Shown here in pieces: positions 29,389 through 40,047 of a stretch of DNA of 64,000 nt (the stretch's first letter is position 1; each line of letters begins with the position of its first letter). Below the pieces are notes generated by a model. It made no database searches. It saw only the letters and a program-made list of their open reading frames with translations, and was not told the origin of the DNA. Source of the DNA: Agromyces albus (GTDB lineage Bacteria > Actinomycetota > Actinomycetes > Actinomycetales > Microbacteriaceae); NCBI RefSeq assembly GCF_030815405.1, contig NZ_JAUSWX010000001.1:2728001-2792000 (forward strand), given 5' to 3'. The position numbers and the translations under genes are program-made.

Positions 29389-30003
29389 TCAGGCGCTCGC
29401 GGCCAGCGGCGTGAAGCCGCGGTCGGCGAGGGCGGCGAAAATGCGAGCAGTGACCTCATCGAGCGAGCCGACGCCGTCGATCTCGGCCACGATCCCGCGA
29501 TCGCGATAGACGCCGAGGATCGGCGCCGTCTCGCGTTCGTAGATCGCGAGGCGATTGGCGATGATCTCCTCGGTGTCGTCGTTTCGGCCCTGTTCGACCG
29601 CGCGCTGGTGCAGCCGGCGCACGCTCTCGTCACGAGGGACGATCAGCTCGATGACCGCATCGAGGGACTCGCCGCGGGAGCGGAGGAACTCGTCGAGATC
29701 GTCGAGCTGGCCCTGATTGCGCGGGTACCCGTCGAGCAGGAAGCCCCTCGCGGCATCGGGCTGCGAGAGCCGATCGCGCACGAGCTCGGTCGTGAGCTCG
29801 TCGGGCACGAGGTCGCCCGCCTCGACGATCGACTTCACCTTCTCGCCGAGCTCGGTCCCGCCCGAGATGTTCGCACGGAACACGTCGCCCGTCGAAACCG
29901 AGGGGATCCCGAACGCCTGGGCGACGAGCACGCCCTGCGTGCCCTTGCCGGAGCCCTGCGGACCCACAATGAGGAATCGGGCCGAGGCGCCCGATGCCGT
30001 CAT
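29389..30003 (-). CDS. adk: Adenylate kinase
   Basis: Balances AMP, ADP and ATP. 204 residues from the ATG at 30003, which overlaps the secY stop by ATGA; the longer frame is a shadow of secY. Walker A is GPQGSGKGT (14-22), then STGDVFR and FLLDGYPRN. The LID is short and lacks zinc cysteines. It starts with a 7-residue extension before the first strand. Confidence 0.97.
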   Translation of the reverse strand: MTASGASARFLIVGPQGSGKGTQGVLVAQAFGIPSVSTGDVFRANISGGTELGEKVKSIVEAGDLVPDELTTELVRDRLSQPDAARGFLLDGYPRNQGQLDDLDEFLRSRGESLDAVIELIVPRDESVRRLHQRAVEQGRNDDTEEIIANRLAIYERETAPILGVYRDRGIVAEIDGVGSLDEVTARIFAALADRGFTPLAASA

Positions 30004-31322
30004 CGGAGGAGTCCTTCGTAGTGTCGCTGCTGGAGCTGGGCGTCGATCTGCTTCACGGTCTCGAGGCCGACACCCACGATGATCAGGATCGAGGCGCCGC
30101 CGAACGGGAAGTTCGCGTTCGCTCCCACGAAGGCCAGCGCGATCAGCGGGATGAGCGCGACGACACCAAGGTAGAGCGAGCCGGGCAGCGTGATGCGGGT
30201 GAGCACGTAGTCGAGGTACTCGGCCGTGGGACGGCCCGCGCGGATGCCGGGGATGAACCCGCCGTACTTCTTCATGTTCTCGGAGACCTCGTCGGGGTTG
30301 AACGTGATCGCGACGTAGAAGTACGTGAACCCGACGATGAGGAGGAAGTACAGGAGCATGTAGAACGGCTGGTCGCCCTGCGTGAGGTAGTTGGTGATCC
30401 ACGTGACCCACGCCTGCGGCGTCTCGCCGGCGGCCGGCTGGTTGAACTGGGCGATGAGCGCCGGCAGGTACAACAGCGAGGAGGCGAAGATGACGGGCAC
30501 GACACCGGCCATGTTGACCTTGATCGGGATGTACGTGTTGTTGCCGCCGTACGTGCGCCGGCCGACCATGCGTTTCGCATACTGCACCGGAATGCGCCGC
30601 TGGGACTGCTCGACGAAGACCACGGCGACCACGATCAGGAGTCCGATGGCGAGCACGAGGGCGAAGATCTCGAAGCCGCGCTGCTGCGCGATCGACCAGA
30701 GCGAACCGGGGAAGGTCGCGGCGATCGACGTGAAGATCAGCAGCGACATGCCGTTGCCGATGCCGCGCTCGGTGATGAGCTCGCCCATCCACATGATGAG
30801 CCCGGTTCCGGCGGTCATCGTGATGACCATGAGGAGGATCGCGTACCACGCATCGTTCGTGATGAGCTGCGTGCACTCGGTGGCGCCCTGCGGGAACAGT
30901 GCTCCGGAACGGGCGACCGTGATGAGGGTCGTCGACTGCAGCACGCCGAGCGCGATCGTGAGGTAGCGCGTGTACTGCGTGAGACGGCCCTGGCCGGCCT
31001 GGCCCTCTTTGTAGAGGGTCTCGAAGTGTGGGATCACCACGCGCAGCAGTTGCACGATGATCGATGCGGTGATGTACGGCATGATGCCGAGCGCGAAGAT
31101 CGACAGCTGCAGCAGCGCGCCGCCCGAGAAGAGGTTGACGAGGTCGTAGAGACCTGCCGCGCCGTTCTGGTTGGCCGCGAGGCACGCCTGCACATTGCCG
31201 AAGTCCACGAAGGGCGCCGGAATGAAGGAACCGAGCCGGAACAGGGCGACGATGCCCAGCGTGAATCCGATCTTTCGGCGAAGATCCGGCGTGCGGAAGA
31301 TCCGCCCGATGGCGTTGAACAC
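30000..31322 (-). CDS. secY: Preprotein translocase subunit SecY
   Basis: Central channel of the Sec translocon. 440 residues and ten predicted transmembrane segments; contains the IMPYITASIIVQLL plug/pore region, the QAGQGRLTQYTRYLT loop and the conserved AKRMVGRR cytosolic loop. A 113-base gap with a large inverted repeat separates it from rplO, so it may have its own transcription start. Confidence 0.97.
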   Translation of the reverse strand: MFNAIGRIFRTPDLRRKIGFTLGIVALFRLGSFIPAPFVDFGNVQACLAANQNGAAGLYDLVNLFSGGALLQLSIFALGIMPYITASIIVQLLRVVIPHFETLYKEGQAGQGRLTQYTRYLTIALGVLQSTTLITVARSGALFPQGATECTQLITNDAWYAILLMVITMTAGTGLIMWMGELITERGIGNGMSLLIFTSIAATFPGSLWSIAQQRGFEIFALVLAIGLLIVVAVVFVEQSQRRIPVQYAKRMVGRRTYGGNNTYIPIKVNMAGVVPVIFASSLLYLPALIAQFNQPAAGETPQAWVTWITNYLTQGDQPFYMLLYFLLIVGFTYFYVAITFNPDEVSENMKKYGGFIPGIRAGRPTAEYLDYVLTRITLPGSLYLGVVALIPLIALAFVGANANFPFGGASILIIVGVGLETVKQIDAQLQQRHYEGLLR

Positions 31323-31364
31323 TCGTCCTCCTGTTGCTCCGTCGTGGAGTCAGTCCATATGCGG

Positions 31365-31418
31365 CTCGAGCCTGTCGAGACCCCCGTGAATCATACGCGA
31401 GGTCCCGACAGGCTCGGG
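31365..31418. repeat. Intergenic palindromic repeat, copy 1
   Basis: An 18-bp imperfect inverted repeat (31365-31382 with 31401-31418, two non-Watson-Crick positions) around an 18-base loop, in the rplO-secY gap. The arm core CGAGCCTGTCGA is shared with the element at 41127-41173. Could act as a terminator, an mRNA-stabilising hairpin or a mobile REP-like sequence. Confidence 0.7.
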
Positions 31419-31435
31419 CAATCGGTGGTGCAGTC

Positions 31436-32098
31436 TTACTTGACCGAGCCGCCGGCGGCGACGATCTTCTGCTCTGCTGAGCCGGAGACCTTGTCGACCG
31501 CGACGTTCAGCTTCACCGCGATATCGCCGTTTCCGAGCACCTTGACGAGCTCGTTCTTGCGGACGGCGCCCTTCTCGACGAGATCGGCGACGGTGACGTC
31601 GCCACCCTTCGGGTAGAGCTCGGCGAGCTTCTGCAGGTTCACGACCTGGTACTCGACACGGAACGGGTTCTTGAAGCCGCGGAGCTTCGGCGCACGCATG
31701 TGGTACGGAAGCTGCCCGCCCTCGAAGCCGGGGCGGATGTTGCCGCGGGCCTTCGAGCCCTTGGTGCCACGACCGGCGGTCTTGCCCTTCGAACCCTCAC
31801 CGCGACCGACGCGGGTCTTGTCCTTCTTGGCGCCGGGAGCCGGGCGGAGGTGGTGCACCTTCAGCACCTGCTCGCGCTTCTCCGCGACATCCGCCTTGGC
31901 AGCTGCCTTCTTCGCGGGGGCCTTCTTCGCGGGAGCCTTGTCGGCCTTCGCGTCGTCGGTCTTCGCGGCAGCAGCCTTGGCAGGTGCCTTCTTCGCGGGT
32001 GCCTTGTCGGCCTTGTCGGCGGTGGCCTTGGCCGGCGCCTTCTTGGCCGGGGCCTTCTTGGGGGCCACGGCGTCGACGTCGTTCTTCTCGTCAGCCAT
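31436..32098 (-). CDS. rplO: 50S ribosomal protein L15 with a long Lys/Ala-rich N-terminus
   Basis: 220 residues, about 75 more than usual. The L15 core starts near residue 75 ([15 protein letters not shown]) and contains [19 protein letters not shown]. Residues 10-70 are repeats of the [10 protein letters not shown] type, like histone H1 tails. The ATG is unambiguous: it overlaps the rpmD stop by one base (TAATG), and no in-frame start with a ribosome site is seen at the core boundary. The extension could bind rRNA or DNA; this is inference. Confidence 0.93.
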   Translation of the reverse strand: MADEKNDVDAVAPKKAPAKKAPAKATADKADKAPAKKAPAKAAAAKTDDAKADKAPAKKAPAKKAAAKADVAEKREQVLKVHHLRPAPGAKKDKTRVGRGEGSKGKTAGRGTKGSKARGNIRPGFEGGQLPYHMRAPKLRGFKNPFRVEYQVVNLQKLAELYPKGGDVTVADLVEKGAVRKNELVKVLGNGDIAVKLNVAVDKVSGSAEQKIVAAGGSVK

Positions 32099-32280
32099 TA
32101 GTCAATCTCCTCAACCTTCACGAGGTGGGCGACGGTGTTCACGTAGCCGCGGTTCTGCGGGGTGTCCTCGCGAACGACCGACTGGCCGATTCGCTTGAGT
32201 CCGAGGCTGCGCAGTGTGTCGCGCTGGTACTGCTTCTCGCTCACCTTGGACTTGATCTGGGTCACCTTGAGCTGTGCCAT
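32098..32280 (-). CDS. rpmD: 50S ribosomal protein L30
   Basis: 60 residues ([33 protein letters not shown]), the short bacterial form. It is joined to rpsE and rplO by one-base stop/start overlaps, so the three are translationally coupled. Confidence 0.97.
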   Translation of the reverse strand: MAQLKVTQIKSKVSEKQYQRDTLRSLGLKRIGQSVVREDTPQNRGYVNTVAHLVKVEEID

Positions 32281-32981
32281 CACGCACCTGCCTTCGCTGC
32301 TGCGGCCGCCTCGGCCGCCGCCGCCTCGGCACGGATCAGGCGCGCGGGGGCGACCTGGTCGTAGTCGAGACCACGACGTGCTGCGACTGCGCGCGGCTCT
32401 TCGAGCTGCGACAGTGCCGCGACCGTGGCGTGCACGATGTTGATCGTGTTCGACGAACCGAGCGACTTGCTCAGGACGTCGTGGATGCCGGCGCACTCGA
32501 GCACGGCACGCACCGGACCACCGGCGATGACGCCGGTACCGGGGCCGGCCGGACGGAGGAGCACGACACCGGCGGCTGCCTCACCCTGCACGGGGTGCGG
32601 GATGCTGCCACCGACGCGAGGTACGCGGAAGAAGTTCTTCTTCGCTTCCTCGACGCCCTTCGAGATCGCGGTCGGGACCTCGCGCGCCTTGCCGTAGCCG
32701 ACGCCGACGAGACCGTTGCCATCGCCCACGACGACAAGCGCCGTGAAGCTGAAGCGACGGCCGCCCTTGACGACCTTCGACACTCGGTTGATGGTCACGA
32801 CGCGCTCGAGGAACTGGCTCTTCTCGGCGTCACGGCCACCGCGGTCACGGCTCGGGCCGCGCTCGCGGCTGCCACGACGGGCCTCGCGCGGCTCGTTCTG
32901 GGGGACCTCGCTCGCGGCGGCGGTCTCCACGGGTGCCTCTGCCACTGCAGCCACCTCGTTCTCCTTCTTGTTGTCGGTCAC
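32280..32981 (-). CDS. rpsE: 30S ribosomal protein S5
   Basis: Part of the mRNA entry-tunnel helicase and fidelity centre. 233 residues: the core ([19 protein letters not shown], then [13 protein letters not shown]) starts near residue 57. It is preceded by an acidic then Arg/Gly-rich extension and followed by an Ala/Glu-rich C-terminal tail. Start overlaps the rplR stop by 4 bases. Confidence 0.97.
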   Translation of the reverse strand: MTDNKKENEVAAVAEAPVETAAASEVPQNEPREARRGSRERGPSRDRGGRDAEKSQFLERVVTINRVSKVVKGGRRFSFTALVVVGDGNGLVGVGYGKAREVPTAISKGVEEAKKNFFRVPRVGGSIPHPVQGEAAAGVVLLRPAGPGTGVIAGGPVRAVLECAGIHDVLSKSLGSSNTINIVHATVAALSQLEEPRAVAARRGLDYDQVAPARLIRAEAAAAEAAAAAKAGA

Positions 32982-33337
32982 AGGCTCAGCCCCGCCTCTC
33001 GCGCGCCATCAGCGATGGCTGCGACACGACCGGCGTACTTGTTGCCACCGCGGTCGAAGACGACCGCCTCGATGCCGGCCTCCTTCGCACGCTCGGCCAC
33101 GAGTTCGCCGACCTTCTTGGCCTTGGCGGTCTTGTCACCGTCGAAGGTTCGGAGGTCTGCCTCCATGGTGGATGCGGACGCGAGGGTACGACCCACGGCG
33201 TCGTCGACGACCTGCACGAAGACGTGGCGGGCCGAACGCGTGACGACGAGGCGCGGACGCTGCTCGGTTCCGATGACCTTCTTGCGAAGGCGGGTGTGGC
33301 GGCGCGAACGCGCAGCCGTCTTGGTCTTCACAGCCAT
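32978..33337 (-). CDS. rplR: 50S ribosomal protein L18
   Basis: 119 residues; binds 5S rRNA with L5. Contains [18 protein letters not shown] and the C-terminal [24 protein letters not shown]. Two bases downstream of rplF. Confidence 0.97.
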   Translation of the reverse strand: MAVKTKTAARSRRHTRLRKKVIGTEQRPRLVVTRSARHVFVQVVDDAVGRTLASASTMEADLRTFDGDKTAKAKKVGELVAERAKEAGIEAVVFDRGGNKYAGRVAAIADGAREAGLSL

Positions 33338-33339
33338 GA

Positions 33340-33876
33340 TTACTTACCTGACTTTCCGGCCTTGCGACGCACGACCTCGCCGGCGTAGCGGATGCCCTTG
33401 CCCTTGTAGGGCTCGGGCTTCTTGATCTTGCGGATGTTCGCGGCGGTCTCGCCGACGGCCTGCTTGTCGATGCCGGCGACCGTGATCTTGTTGTTGCCTT
33501 CGACGGTCAGCGTGATGCCGGCCGGGGGCTCGACGACCACAGGGTGCGAGAAGCCGAGCGCGAACTCGACCGACGAACCCTTCTGGGCGACGCGGTATCC
33601 GGTGCCGACGATCTCGAGGCCCTTGGTGTAGCCCTGCGTGACGCCGATGATCTGGTTCGCGATGAGCGTGCGGGTGAGACCGTGCAGCGAGCGCGAGTTG
33701 CGCTCGTCGTCGGGCCGGGTGACGAGCACCTGGTTGTCCTCGATCTTCACCTCGATCGGGTTCGCGACGGTGAGCGCGAGCTCACCCTTGGGGCCCTTGA
33801 CGGTGACGGCCAGGCCGTCGACCGTGACGTCGACACCCGCGGGGATGTCGATGGGAAGTCGTCCGATTCGTGACAT
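33340..33876 (-). CDS. rplF: 50S ribosomal protein L6
   Basis: 178 residues from the ATG at 33876. Binds near the sarcin-ricin loop. [15 protein letters not shown] and the C-terminal [22 protein letters not shown] are both standard. Four bases after rpsH. Confidence 0.97.
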   Translation of the reverse strand: MSRIGRLPIDIPAGVDVTVDGLAVTVKGPKGELALTVANPIEVKIEDNQVLVTRPDDERNSRSLHGLTRTLIANQIIGVTQGYTKGLEIVGTGYRVAQKGSSVEFALGFSHPVVVEPPAGITLTVEGNNKITVAGIDKQAVGETAANIRKIKKPEPYKGKGIRYAGEVVRRKAGKSGK

Positions 33877-33880
33877 GGAA

Positions 33881-34279
33881 CTACCACACGTAGGCGAGGA
33901 CTTCCCCACCCACGCCCTTCTTCTCGGCCTGACGGTCGGTGAGCAGACCGTTGGAGGTGGACAGGATCGCGACGCCGAGGCCGCCGAGCACCTTGGGCAG
34001 CTCGGTGGACTTCGCGTAGACGCGCAGGCCGGGCTTCGACACGCGCTTGATGCCGGCGATCGAACGCTCGCGGTTCGGGCCGAACTTCAGCTGCAGCGTG
34101 AGGGTCTTGCCGACGCGTGCGTCGGTGACCTCGAAGTCGGCGATGTAGCCCTCGTTCTTCAGGATCTCGGCGATGTGCGCCTTGAGCTTCGAGTTGGGCA
34201 TCGCGACGGAGTCGTGGTGCGCGGAGTTCGCATTCCGCAAGCGGGTCAGCATGTCAGCGACCGGGTCGGTCATCGTCAT
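33881..34279 (-). CDS. rpsH: 30S ribosomal protein S8
   Basis: 132 residues; binds the central domain of 16S rRNA and, in many bacteria, its own spc m[17 protein letters not shown] and the C-terminal [11 protein letters not shown] are typical. rplE lies 87 bases upstream; the gap is too short for the rpsN gene usually found here. Confidence 0.97.
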   Translation of the reverse strand: MTMTDPVADMLTRLRNANSAHHDSVAMPNSKLKAHIAEILKNEGYIADFEVTDARVGKTLTLQLKFGPNRERSIAGIKRVSKPGLRVYAKSTELPKVLGGLGVAILSTSNGLLTDRQAEKKGVGGEVLAYVW

Positions 34280-34342
34280 GGGTATTTCCTATCGTTCACC
34301 AGGTTTCGACGCCCGTTCCACGGACGCCGACCTGTGGTGTGG

Positions 34343-34360
34343 CCGGGGCGGATGCCCCGG
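34343..34360. other. Hairpin in the rplE-rpsH gap
   Basis: A 7-bp perfect stem (CCGGGGC/GCCCCGG) with a GGAT loop, in the 87-base gap where rpsN is absent. It may be an mRNA processing or stability element, or an S8-binding site; no U-tract for termination. Confidence 0.45.
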
Positions 34361-34366
34361 TCCGGT

Positions 34367-34954
34367 TCAGCTGGGGGTTTCGCTCGACCTGAAGGGGAAC
34401 CCGAGCTGCTTGAGCAGCGCGCGGCCTTCTTCGTCGTTCTTGGCGGTGGTCACCACAGTGATGTCCATGCCGCGGACGCGGTCGATCTTGTCCTGGTCGA
34501 TCTCGTGGAACACGGACTGCTCCGTGAGACCGAAGGTGTAGTTGCCGTTGCCGTCGAACTGCTTCTCCGACAGGCCGCGGAAGTCACGGATGCGCGGGAG
34601 CGCGAGCGAGAGCAGGCGGTCGAGGAACTCCCACATGCGGTCGCCGCGCAGCGTCACGTGCGCGCCGATCGGCTGGCCCTCGCGCAGCTTGAACTGCGCG
34701 ATGGACTTGCGGGCCTTCGTGACCTGCGGCTTCTGGCCCGTGATCTTCGTGAGGTCGGCGATCGCGCCGTCGATGATCTTGCCGTCGCGGGCTGCCTCAC
34801 CGACGCCCATGTTCACGACGATCTTCACGAGGCCCGGCACCTGGTGCACGTTGGTGTAGCCGTGCTCCTCGGTGAGAGCTTTCGAGATCTCGGTCCGGTA
34901 CTTGGTCTTCAGTCGCGGCTGGATTTTGCCAGCCTGCGTTGCCGTATCGGTCAT
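34367..34954 (-). CDS. rplE: 50S ribosomal protein L5
   Basis: 195 residues; 5S rRNA protein of the central protuberance. Contains [34 protein letters not shown] and RDFRGLS. Its start overlaps the rplX stop by one base. Confidence 0.97.
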   Translation of the reverse strand: MTDTATQAGKIQPRLKTKYRTEISKALTEEHGYTNVHQVPGLVKIVVNMGVGEAARDGKIIDGAIADLTKITGQKPQVTKARKSIAQFKLREGQPIGAHVTLRGDRMWEFLDRLLSLALPRIRDFRGLSEKQFDGNGNYTFGLTEQSVFHEIDQDKIDRVRGMDITVVTTAKNDEEGRALLKQLGFPFRSSETPS

Positions 34955-35313
34955 TACAGGTCCTTACCTGACTTCTTGGCGTAGCGGACGCGGACGGTCT
35001 TCTCGACGCCGTCCTTCGTCACGGTCTCGAGGCGGAAGCCGACGCGGGTCGGCTTCTTCGACTCGGGGTCCACGAGCGACACGTTCGAGACATGGATCGG
35101 CGCTTCGTGGGTCTCGATGCCACCCGTCTTCGAGCCGCGCTGCGTCTGGCCGACGCGAACGTGCTTCGTGACGAAGTTGACGCCCTCGACGACGACGCGG
35201 TTCTCGGCGACGATCACCTCGAGCACCTTGCCCTGCTTGCCGCGGTCTCCGCCGCGGGCCTGGCTGCGGCCCGAGATGACCTGCACGAGGTCACCCTTCT
35301 TGATGTTGGCCAT
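34954..35313 (-). CDS. rplX: 50S ribosomal protein L24
   Basis: 119 residues with the KOW motif at the N-terminus ([27 protein letters not shown]). An early assembly initiator of the large subunit. 2 bases after rplN. Confidence 0.97.
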   Translation of the reverse strand: MANIKKGDLVQVISGRSQARGGDRGKQGKVLEVIVAENRVVVEGVNFVTKHVRVGQTQRGSKTGGIETHEAPIHVSNVSLVDPESKKPTRVGFRLETVTKDGVEKTVRVRYAKKSGKDL

Positions 35314-35315
35314 GA

Positions 35316-35684
35316 CTAGATAACCTCCGGTGCCAGCGAGATGATCTTCATGAACTTGCGGTCGCGAAGCTCGCGACCGACCGGTCCGAAGATGCGGGTG
35401 CCACGGGGGTCACCATCGTTCTTGAGGATCACCGCTGCGTTCTCGTCGAACTTGATGTAGGAGCCGTCCGAACGACGGGTCTCCTTGACGGTGCGGACGA
35501 TGACGGCCTTGACCACATCGCCCTTCTTGACGTTGCCGCCGGGGATCGCGTCTTTGACGGTCGCGACGATGGTGTCGCCGAGACCGGCGTACCGACGCTT
35601 CGAGCCACCGAGGACGCGGATCGTGAGCAGTTCCTTGGCGCCGGTGTTATCGGCGACCTTGACTCGTGATTCCTGCTGAAGCAC
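35316..35684 (-). CDS. rplN: 50S ribosomal protein L14
   Basis: 122 residues ([20 protein letters not shown]), forming bridge B8 with L19. Contains [16 protein letters not shown]. Nothing unusual; 32 bases after rpsQ. Confidence 0.98.
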   Translation of the reverse strand: MLQQESRVKVADNTGAKELLTIRVLGGSKRRYAGLGDTIVATVKDAIPGGNVKKGDVVKAVIVRTVKETRRSDGSYIKFDENAAVILKNDGDPRGTRIFGPVGRELRDRKFMKIISLAPEVI

Positions 35685-35716
35685 TTCTAACTCCTTCTCT
35701 CAAGCAAGCGCGAGGC

Positions 35717-36022
35717 TTACTTGGCCTTCTCGACGATCTCGACGAGGCGCCAGCGCTTGGTGGCGCTGAGGGGCCGGGTCTCGCTGATCACGACGAGGTC
35801 GCCGATGCCGGCGGTGTTCAGCTCGTCGTGTGCCTTCACCTTGGAGGAGCGGCGCATCACCTTGCCGTAGAGCGGGTGCTTCACGCGGTCTTCGACCTCG
35901 ACGACGATGGTCTTGTCCATCTTGTCGCTGGTCACGTAGCCGCGGCGAACCTTGCGGTAGCCGCGGACGAGTTCGGCCGACTCGGCGACTTCGGCCTCGA
36001 CAGCCTTCTTGGTCTCAGCCAT
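35717..36022 (-). CDS. rpsQ: 30S ribosomal protein S17
   Basis: 101 residues. The OB-fold core starts near residue 22 ([21 protein letters not shown]) after an acidic extension common in actinobacteria. 2 bases after rpmC. Confidence 0.97.
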   Translation of the reverse strand: MAETKKAVEAEVAESAELVRGYRKVRRGYVTSDKMDKTIVVEVEDRVKHPLYGKVMRRSSKVKAHDELNTAGIGDLVVISETRPLSATKRWRLVEIVEKAK

Positions 36023-36024
36023 GA

Positions 36025-36369
36025 TCAGGCCTCCTTCGTCTCTGCGGCCTCGGCTGCGCCATCCGTGACCGGTACAGTCTCGGATGCCGTTGCCTTGGCC
36101 TTCTTCGTCTTCTTCTCGGCCTTGGCCGGAGCCTCGACCGGCGCGGGCGTGGCCCGGATGCCGAGTTCGCGCTCACGGATGACCGTGTAGATGCGGGCGA
36201 TGTCTCGCTTGACCGCGCGGAGGCGGCCGTGGCTCTCGAGCTGACCGGTGGCCGACTGGAAGCGCAGGTTGAACAGCTCTTCCTTGGCCTTCTTCAGCTC
36301 ATCGAGGAGTCGCTCGTCTTCAAACGTGTCGAGCTCGACCGGGGTGAGCTCCTTGGTTCCGACGGCCAT
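36025..36369 (-). CDS. rpmC: 50S ribosomal protein L29 with extended C-terminus
   Basis: 114 residues against the usual 65-75. The two-helix core ([21 protein letters not shown] and [14 protein letters not shown]) ends near residue 70. The remaining 40 residues are Ala/Glu/Lys-rich ([15 protein letters not shown], then acidic). L29 is at the tunnel exit, where SRP and trigger factor dock. Start overlaps the rplP stop by one base. Confidence 0.96.
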   Translation of the reverse strand: MAVGTKELTPVELDTFEDERLLDELKKAKEELFNLRFQSATGQLESHGRLRAVKRDIARIYTVIRERELGIRATPAPVEAPAKAEKKTKKAKATASETVPVTDGAAEAAETKEA

Positions 36370-36788
36370 TATGCGTCGCCCTCCTCGCGCTTGATGATGC
36401 GTGCCTTGAGGGGCAGCTTGTGGATTGCACGGGTCATGGCCTCACGAGCGAGTTCCTCGGAGACGCCCGAGACCTCGAAGAGGACCCGACCCGGCTTGAC
36501 GTTGGCGACCCACCACTCGGGCGAACCCTTACCGGAACCCATGCGGGTCTCGGCGGGCTTCTTCGTGAGCGGACGGTCGGGGTAGATGTTGATCCACACC
36601 TTGCCGCCACGCTTGATGTGACGGGTCATCGCGATACGAGCGGACTCGATCTGACGGTTCGTCACGTACGCGGGGGTCAGGGCCTGGATGCCGAACTCAC
36701 CGAAGGTGACCTTCGTGCCACCGGTCGCCTGGCCCGAACGGCCGGGGTGGTGCTGCTTGCGGTACTTGACTCGACGGGGAATCAACAT
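36369..36788 (-). CDS. rplP: 50S ribosomal protein L16
   Basis: 139 residues; near the A-site tRNA. Starts [16 protein letters not shown] and contains [19 protein letters not shown], the loop that organises the peptidyl-transferase centre. Confidence 0.98.
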   Translation of the reverse strand: MLIPRRVKYRKQHHPGRSGQATGGTKVTFGEFGIQALTPAYVTNRQIESARIAMTRHIKRGGKVWINIYPDRPLTKKPAETRMGSGKGSPEWWVANVKPGRVLFEVSGVSEELAREAMTRAIHKLPLKARIIKREEGDA

Positions 36789-36790
36789 GG

Positions 36791-37543
36791 TTATGCCTCA
36801 ACTCCTGCTGCCACCGGCTCCTGCGCCTTGGGCGCACGGCGGGGACGGTCAGTGCGCTCGGGGCGCGACGACTTCTGGTTGGCCTGCTCGCGGGCAAGCT
36901 CCTTGTTGGTGATGTCGCCCTTGTAGATCCAGACCTTCACGCCGATGCGGCCGAAGGTGGTCTTCGCCTCGTAGAAGCCGTAGTCGATGTTCGCGCGGAG
37001 GGTGTGCAGGGGCACACGGCCTTCGCGGTAGAACTCCGAACGGCTCATCTCGGCGCCGCCGAGGCGGCCGGAGACCTGGATGCGGACACCCTTGGCACCG
37101 GCGCGCTGGGCACCCTGCAGGCCCTTGCGCATCGCGCGGCGGAAGGCCACGCGGGCGGAGAGCTGCTCGGCGATGCCCTGGGCGACGAGCTGGGCGTCGG
37201 CCTCGGGGTTCTTCACCTCGAGGATGTTGAGCTGGATCTGCTTGCCGCTGAGCTTCTCGAGGTCGGAGCGGATACGCTCCGCCTCGGCGCCGCGGCGGCC
37301 GATCACGATGCCGGGACGCGCCGTGTGGATGTCCACGCGGACACGGTCACGGGTGCGCTCGATCTCGATGCGCGAGACTCCCGCGCGGTCGAGCGACGTC
37401 TGCAGCAGACGACGGATCTTGATGTCCTCTGCCAGGTAGTCGGAGTAGCGCTGACCGGGCTTCGTCGAGTCGGAGAACCACCGCGACACATGGTCGGTGG
37501 TGATGCCGAGACGGAAGCCGTACGGGTTTACCTTCTGACCCAT
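36791..37543 (-). CDS. rpsC: 30S ribosomal protein S3
   Basis: 250 residues with the KH domain ([20 protein letters not shown]) and the C-terminal S3 domain ([19 protein letters not shown]). The last 35 residues form a variable basic/Pro tail. Part of the mRNA entry site with S4 and S5. Confidence 0.98.
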   Translation of the reverse strand: MGQKVNPYGFRLGITTDHVSRWFSDSTKPGQRYSDYLAEDIKIRRLLQTSLDRAGVSRIEIERTRDRVRVDIHTARPGIVIGRRGAEAERIRSDLEKLSGKQIQLNILEVKNPEADAQLVAQGIAEQLSARVAFRRAMRKGLQGAQRAGAKGVRIQVSGRLGGAEMSRSEFYREGRVPLHTLRANIDYGFYEAKTTFGRIGVKVWIYKGDITNKELAREQANQKSSRPERTDRPRRAPKAQEPVAAGVEA

Positions 37544-37908
37544 TACTTCGTACCCTCCTCGGGCGTGGCGAGCACAACCGTGATGTGGCTGGTGCGCTTG
37601 TTGATGCGGAACGCACGACCCTGCGCGCGCGGCTGGAATCGCTTGAGGGTGGTGCCCTCATCGACGAATGCGCGGCTGATGTACAGGTCCTGCTCGTCCA
37701 GGTAGGTGTTCGAGGCATCGGCCTTGACGCGAGCATTCGCGATGGCCGAGGCGACGAGCTTGTACACCGGCTCGCTCGCACCCTGGGGTGCGAACTTCAG
37801 GATGGCCAAGGCCTCCTGAGCCTGCTTGCCGCGGATCAGGTTGACGACGCGACGAGCCTTCTGGGGGGTGACGCGGATGTGTCGCACGCGTGCGATCGAC
37901 TCCACCAT
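37543..37908 (-). CDS. rplV: 50S ribosomal protein L22
   Basis: 121 residues; lines the nascent-peptide tunnel with L4. [23 protein letters not shown] helix and the tunnel hairpin around [19 protein letters not shown] are present. One-base overlap with rpsC. Confidence 0.97.
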   Translation of the reverse strand: MVESIARVRHIRVTPQKARRVVNLIRGKQAQEALAILKFAPQGASEPVYKLVASAIANARVKADASNTYLDEQDLYISRAFVDEGTTLKRFQPRAQGRAFRINKRTSHITVVLATPEEGTK

Positions 37909-37934
37909 TTCTTCTCCTCCTTCACGTCACCGCG

Positions 37935-38216
37935 TCAGCGGCGACGGCCCTTCTTGTCGTCCTTCACGTGTCCACGGAAGGTGCGGGTGGGGGCGAACTC
38001 GCCGAGCTTGTGGCCCACCATGGTCTCGGTGACGAACACCGGGATGTGCTTGCGACCGTCGTGTACGGCGATCGTGTGACCCAGCATCGCCGGGATGATC
38101 ATCGATCGACGTGACCAGGTCTTGATGACGTTCTTGGAACCGGCTTCGTTCTGCGTAACGACCTTGCGAAGCAGGTGGTCGTCGACGAAGGGGCCCTTCT
38201 TGAGACTGCGCGGCAT
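37935..38216 (-). CDS. rpsS: 30S ribosomal protein S19
   Basis: 93 residues; binds S13 at the head. [19 protein letters not shown] and the C-terminal [19 protein letters not shown] are normal. 12 bases after rplB. Confidence 0.98.
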   Translation of the reverse strand: MPRSLKKGPFVDDHLLRKVVTQNEAGSKNVIKTWSRRSMIIPAMLGHTIAVHDGRKHIPVFVTETMVGHKLGEFAPTRTFRGHVKDDKKGRRR

Positions 38217-38228
38217 CTTCTTCTACTC

Positions 38229-39068
38229 CTACTTGCGCTTCTTGCCGACGGTGCGACGACGGACGATGAGCTTGTCGCTCTCCTTGTTGGGGCGACGGGT
38301 GCGTCCCTCGGACTGGCCCCAAGGGCTGACCGGGTGGCGACCACCGGAGGTCTTGCCCTCACCACCACCGTGCGGGTGGTCGACGGGGTTCATTGCGACA
38401 CCGCGGACGGTCGGGCGGACGCCCTTCCAGCGCTTGCGGCCGGCCTTGCCCCAGTTGATGTTCGACTGCTCGGCGTTGCCGACCTCGCCGACGGTCGCGC
38501 GGCAGCGCGCGTCGACGTTGCGGATCTCGCCCGAGGGCAGACGCAGCTGGGCGTAGGGGCCGTCCTTCGCCACGAGGCGAACGGAGGCACCGGCCGAGCG
38601 GGCCATCTTGGCACCGCCGCCGGGGCGGAGCTCGATCGCATGGATCACGGTACCGGTGGGGATGTTGCGCAGCGGGAGGTTGTTGCCCGGCTTGATGTCG
38701 GCGCCGGGGCCCGACTCGATCGCGTCGCCCTGCTGGAGCTTGTTCGGCGCGAGGATGTAGCGCTTCGTGCCGTCCACGAAGTGGATGAGCGCGATGCGAG
38801 CGGTGCGGTTGGGGTCGTACTCGATGTGAGCGACCTTGGCCGGCACGCCGTCCTTGTCGTTGCGACGGAAGTCGATCACGCGGTACTGGCGCTTGTGGCC
38901 ACCACCGATGTGACGCGTCGTGATGCGGCCCTGGTTGTTGCGGCCACCGGTCTTCGACAGCGGGCGGAGCAGCGACTTCTCAGGCGTCGAGCGGGTGATC
39001 TCTGCGAAGTCCGCAACCGACGAACCGCGACGACCCGGAGTCGTGGGCTTGTACTTACGAATAGCCAT
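38229..39068 (-). CDS. rplB: 50S ribosomal protein L2
   Basis: 279 residues, needed for peptidyl-transferase activity. The essential histidine lies in the [14 protein letters not shown] loop. Full length, no extension. Confidence 0.98.
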   Translation of the reverse strand: MAIRKYKPTTPGRRGSSVADFAEITRSTPEKSLLRPLSKTGGRNNQGRITTRHIGGGHKRQYRVIDFRRNDKDGVPAKVAHIEYDPNRTARIALIHFVDGTKRYILAPNKLQQGDAIESGPGADIKPGNNLPLRNIPTGTVIHAIELRPGGGAKMARSAGASVRLVAKDGPYAQLRLPSGEIRNVDARCRATVGEVGNAEQSNINWGKAGRKRWKGVRPTVRGVAMNPVDHPHGGGEGKTSGGRHPVSPWGQSEGRTRRPNKESDKLIVRRRTVGKKRK

Positions 39069-39087
39069 AGTGTGTTTCCTCTGCTCC

Positions 39088-39390
39088 CTAGCCGACAGCC
39101 GTGAAGATGTCGATCGAGCCGGACTTGAGGGTGACGATCGCGCGCTTGGTGTCCTTGCGCTTGCCCATGCCGAAGCGGGTGCGGCGGGTCTTGCCCTGAC
39201 GGTTCAAGGTGTTGATCGACGCCACCTGGACGTTGAAGATCTTCTCGATGGCGAGCTTGATCTCGGTCTTGTTCGAGCGCGGGTCCACGATGAACGTGTA
39301 CTTGCCCTCGTCGATCAGGCCGTAGCTCTTCTCCGAGACGACCGGCGCGATGACGATGTCACGCGGGTCCTTGTTGTGCGCGGCGCTCAT
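39088..39390 (-). CDS. rplW: 50S ribosomal protein L23
   Basis: 100 residues; tunnel-exit docking site for trigger factor and [22 protein letters not shown] and [18 protein letters not shown] are typical. Start overlaps the rplD stop by 4 bases (ATGA). Confidence 0.98.
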   Translation of the reverse strand: MSAAHNKDPRDIVIAPVVSEKSYGLIDEGKYTFIVDPRSNKTEIKLAIEKIFNVQVASINTLNRQGKTRRTRFGMGKRKDTKRAIVTLKSGSIDIFTAVG

Positions 39391-40043
39391 GCCGAGACCT
39401 CTTCCTTCTTCGCCTTCGAGGCGATGAACGCCTCGAGTGCAGCCGTGCTGAAGACGATGTCGTCGGAGACGAGCACGTCGTAGGCGTTCAGCTGGTCGAC
39501 GCGCAGCGAGTGCACGGTCGGGATGTTGCGAACGGCCCGCTCGCTGAGCTCTTCGCCGCGGGCGACCACGACGAGGAAGCGCTTGGCCGGCGCGATCGCA
39601 CCGAGGAGCGCGATGGCGTCCTTCGTCTTCGGGGCCTCGCTCGCCGCGAACGTCTCGACGACGTGGATGCGGCCGCCGCGTGCGCGGTCGGAGAGCGAGC
39701 CGAGGAGCGCCGCAGCGATCATCTTCTTGGGGGTGCGCTGCGAGTAGTCACGCGGCTGCGGGCCGTGGACGATGCCACCGCCGGTCATCTGCGGTGCGCG
39801 GATCGAACCCTGGCGGGCGCGACCGGTGCCCTTCTGCTTGAAGGGCTTGCGACCGGCGCCGGAGACCTCGCCGCGGGTCTTCGTCTTGTGCGTGCCCTGG
39901 CGGGCGGCAGCGAGCTGCGCGACGACGACCTGGTGGATGAGCGGGACGTTGGTCTGCACGTCGAAGAGCTCGGCGGGCAGCTCGACGGTGCCGGACTTCT
40001 TGCCGGTCACGTCGAGAACGTCGAGGGTGTTGACAGTAGCCAT
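39387..40043 (-). CDS. rplD: 50S ribosomal protein L4
   Basis: 218 residues. The tunnel loop [24 protein letters not shown] is complete. Only 4 bases after rplC. Confidence 0.98.
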   Translation of the reverse strand: MATVNTLDVLDVTGKKSGTVELPAELFDVQTNVPLIHQVVVAQLAAARQGTHKTKTRGEVSGAGRKPFKQKGTGRARQGSIRAPQMTGGGIVHGPQPRDYSQRTPKKMIAAALLGSLSDRARGGRIHVVETFAASEAPKTKDAIALLGAIAPAKRFLVVVARGEELSERAVRNIPTVHSLRVDQLNAYDVLVSDDIVFSTAALEAFIASKAKKEEVSA

Positions 40044-40047
40044 GGAA

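Noticed and set aside
29389..31185. A 598-codon frame fusing adk to upstream sequence
   Set aside because: The first 390 codons are the alternate frame of secY. The adk ATG at 30003 overlaps the secY stop as expected.
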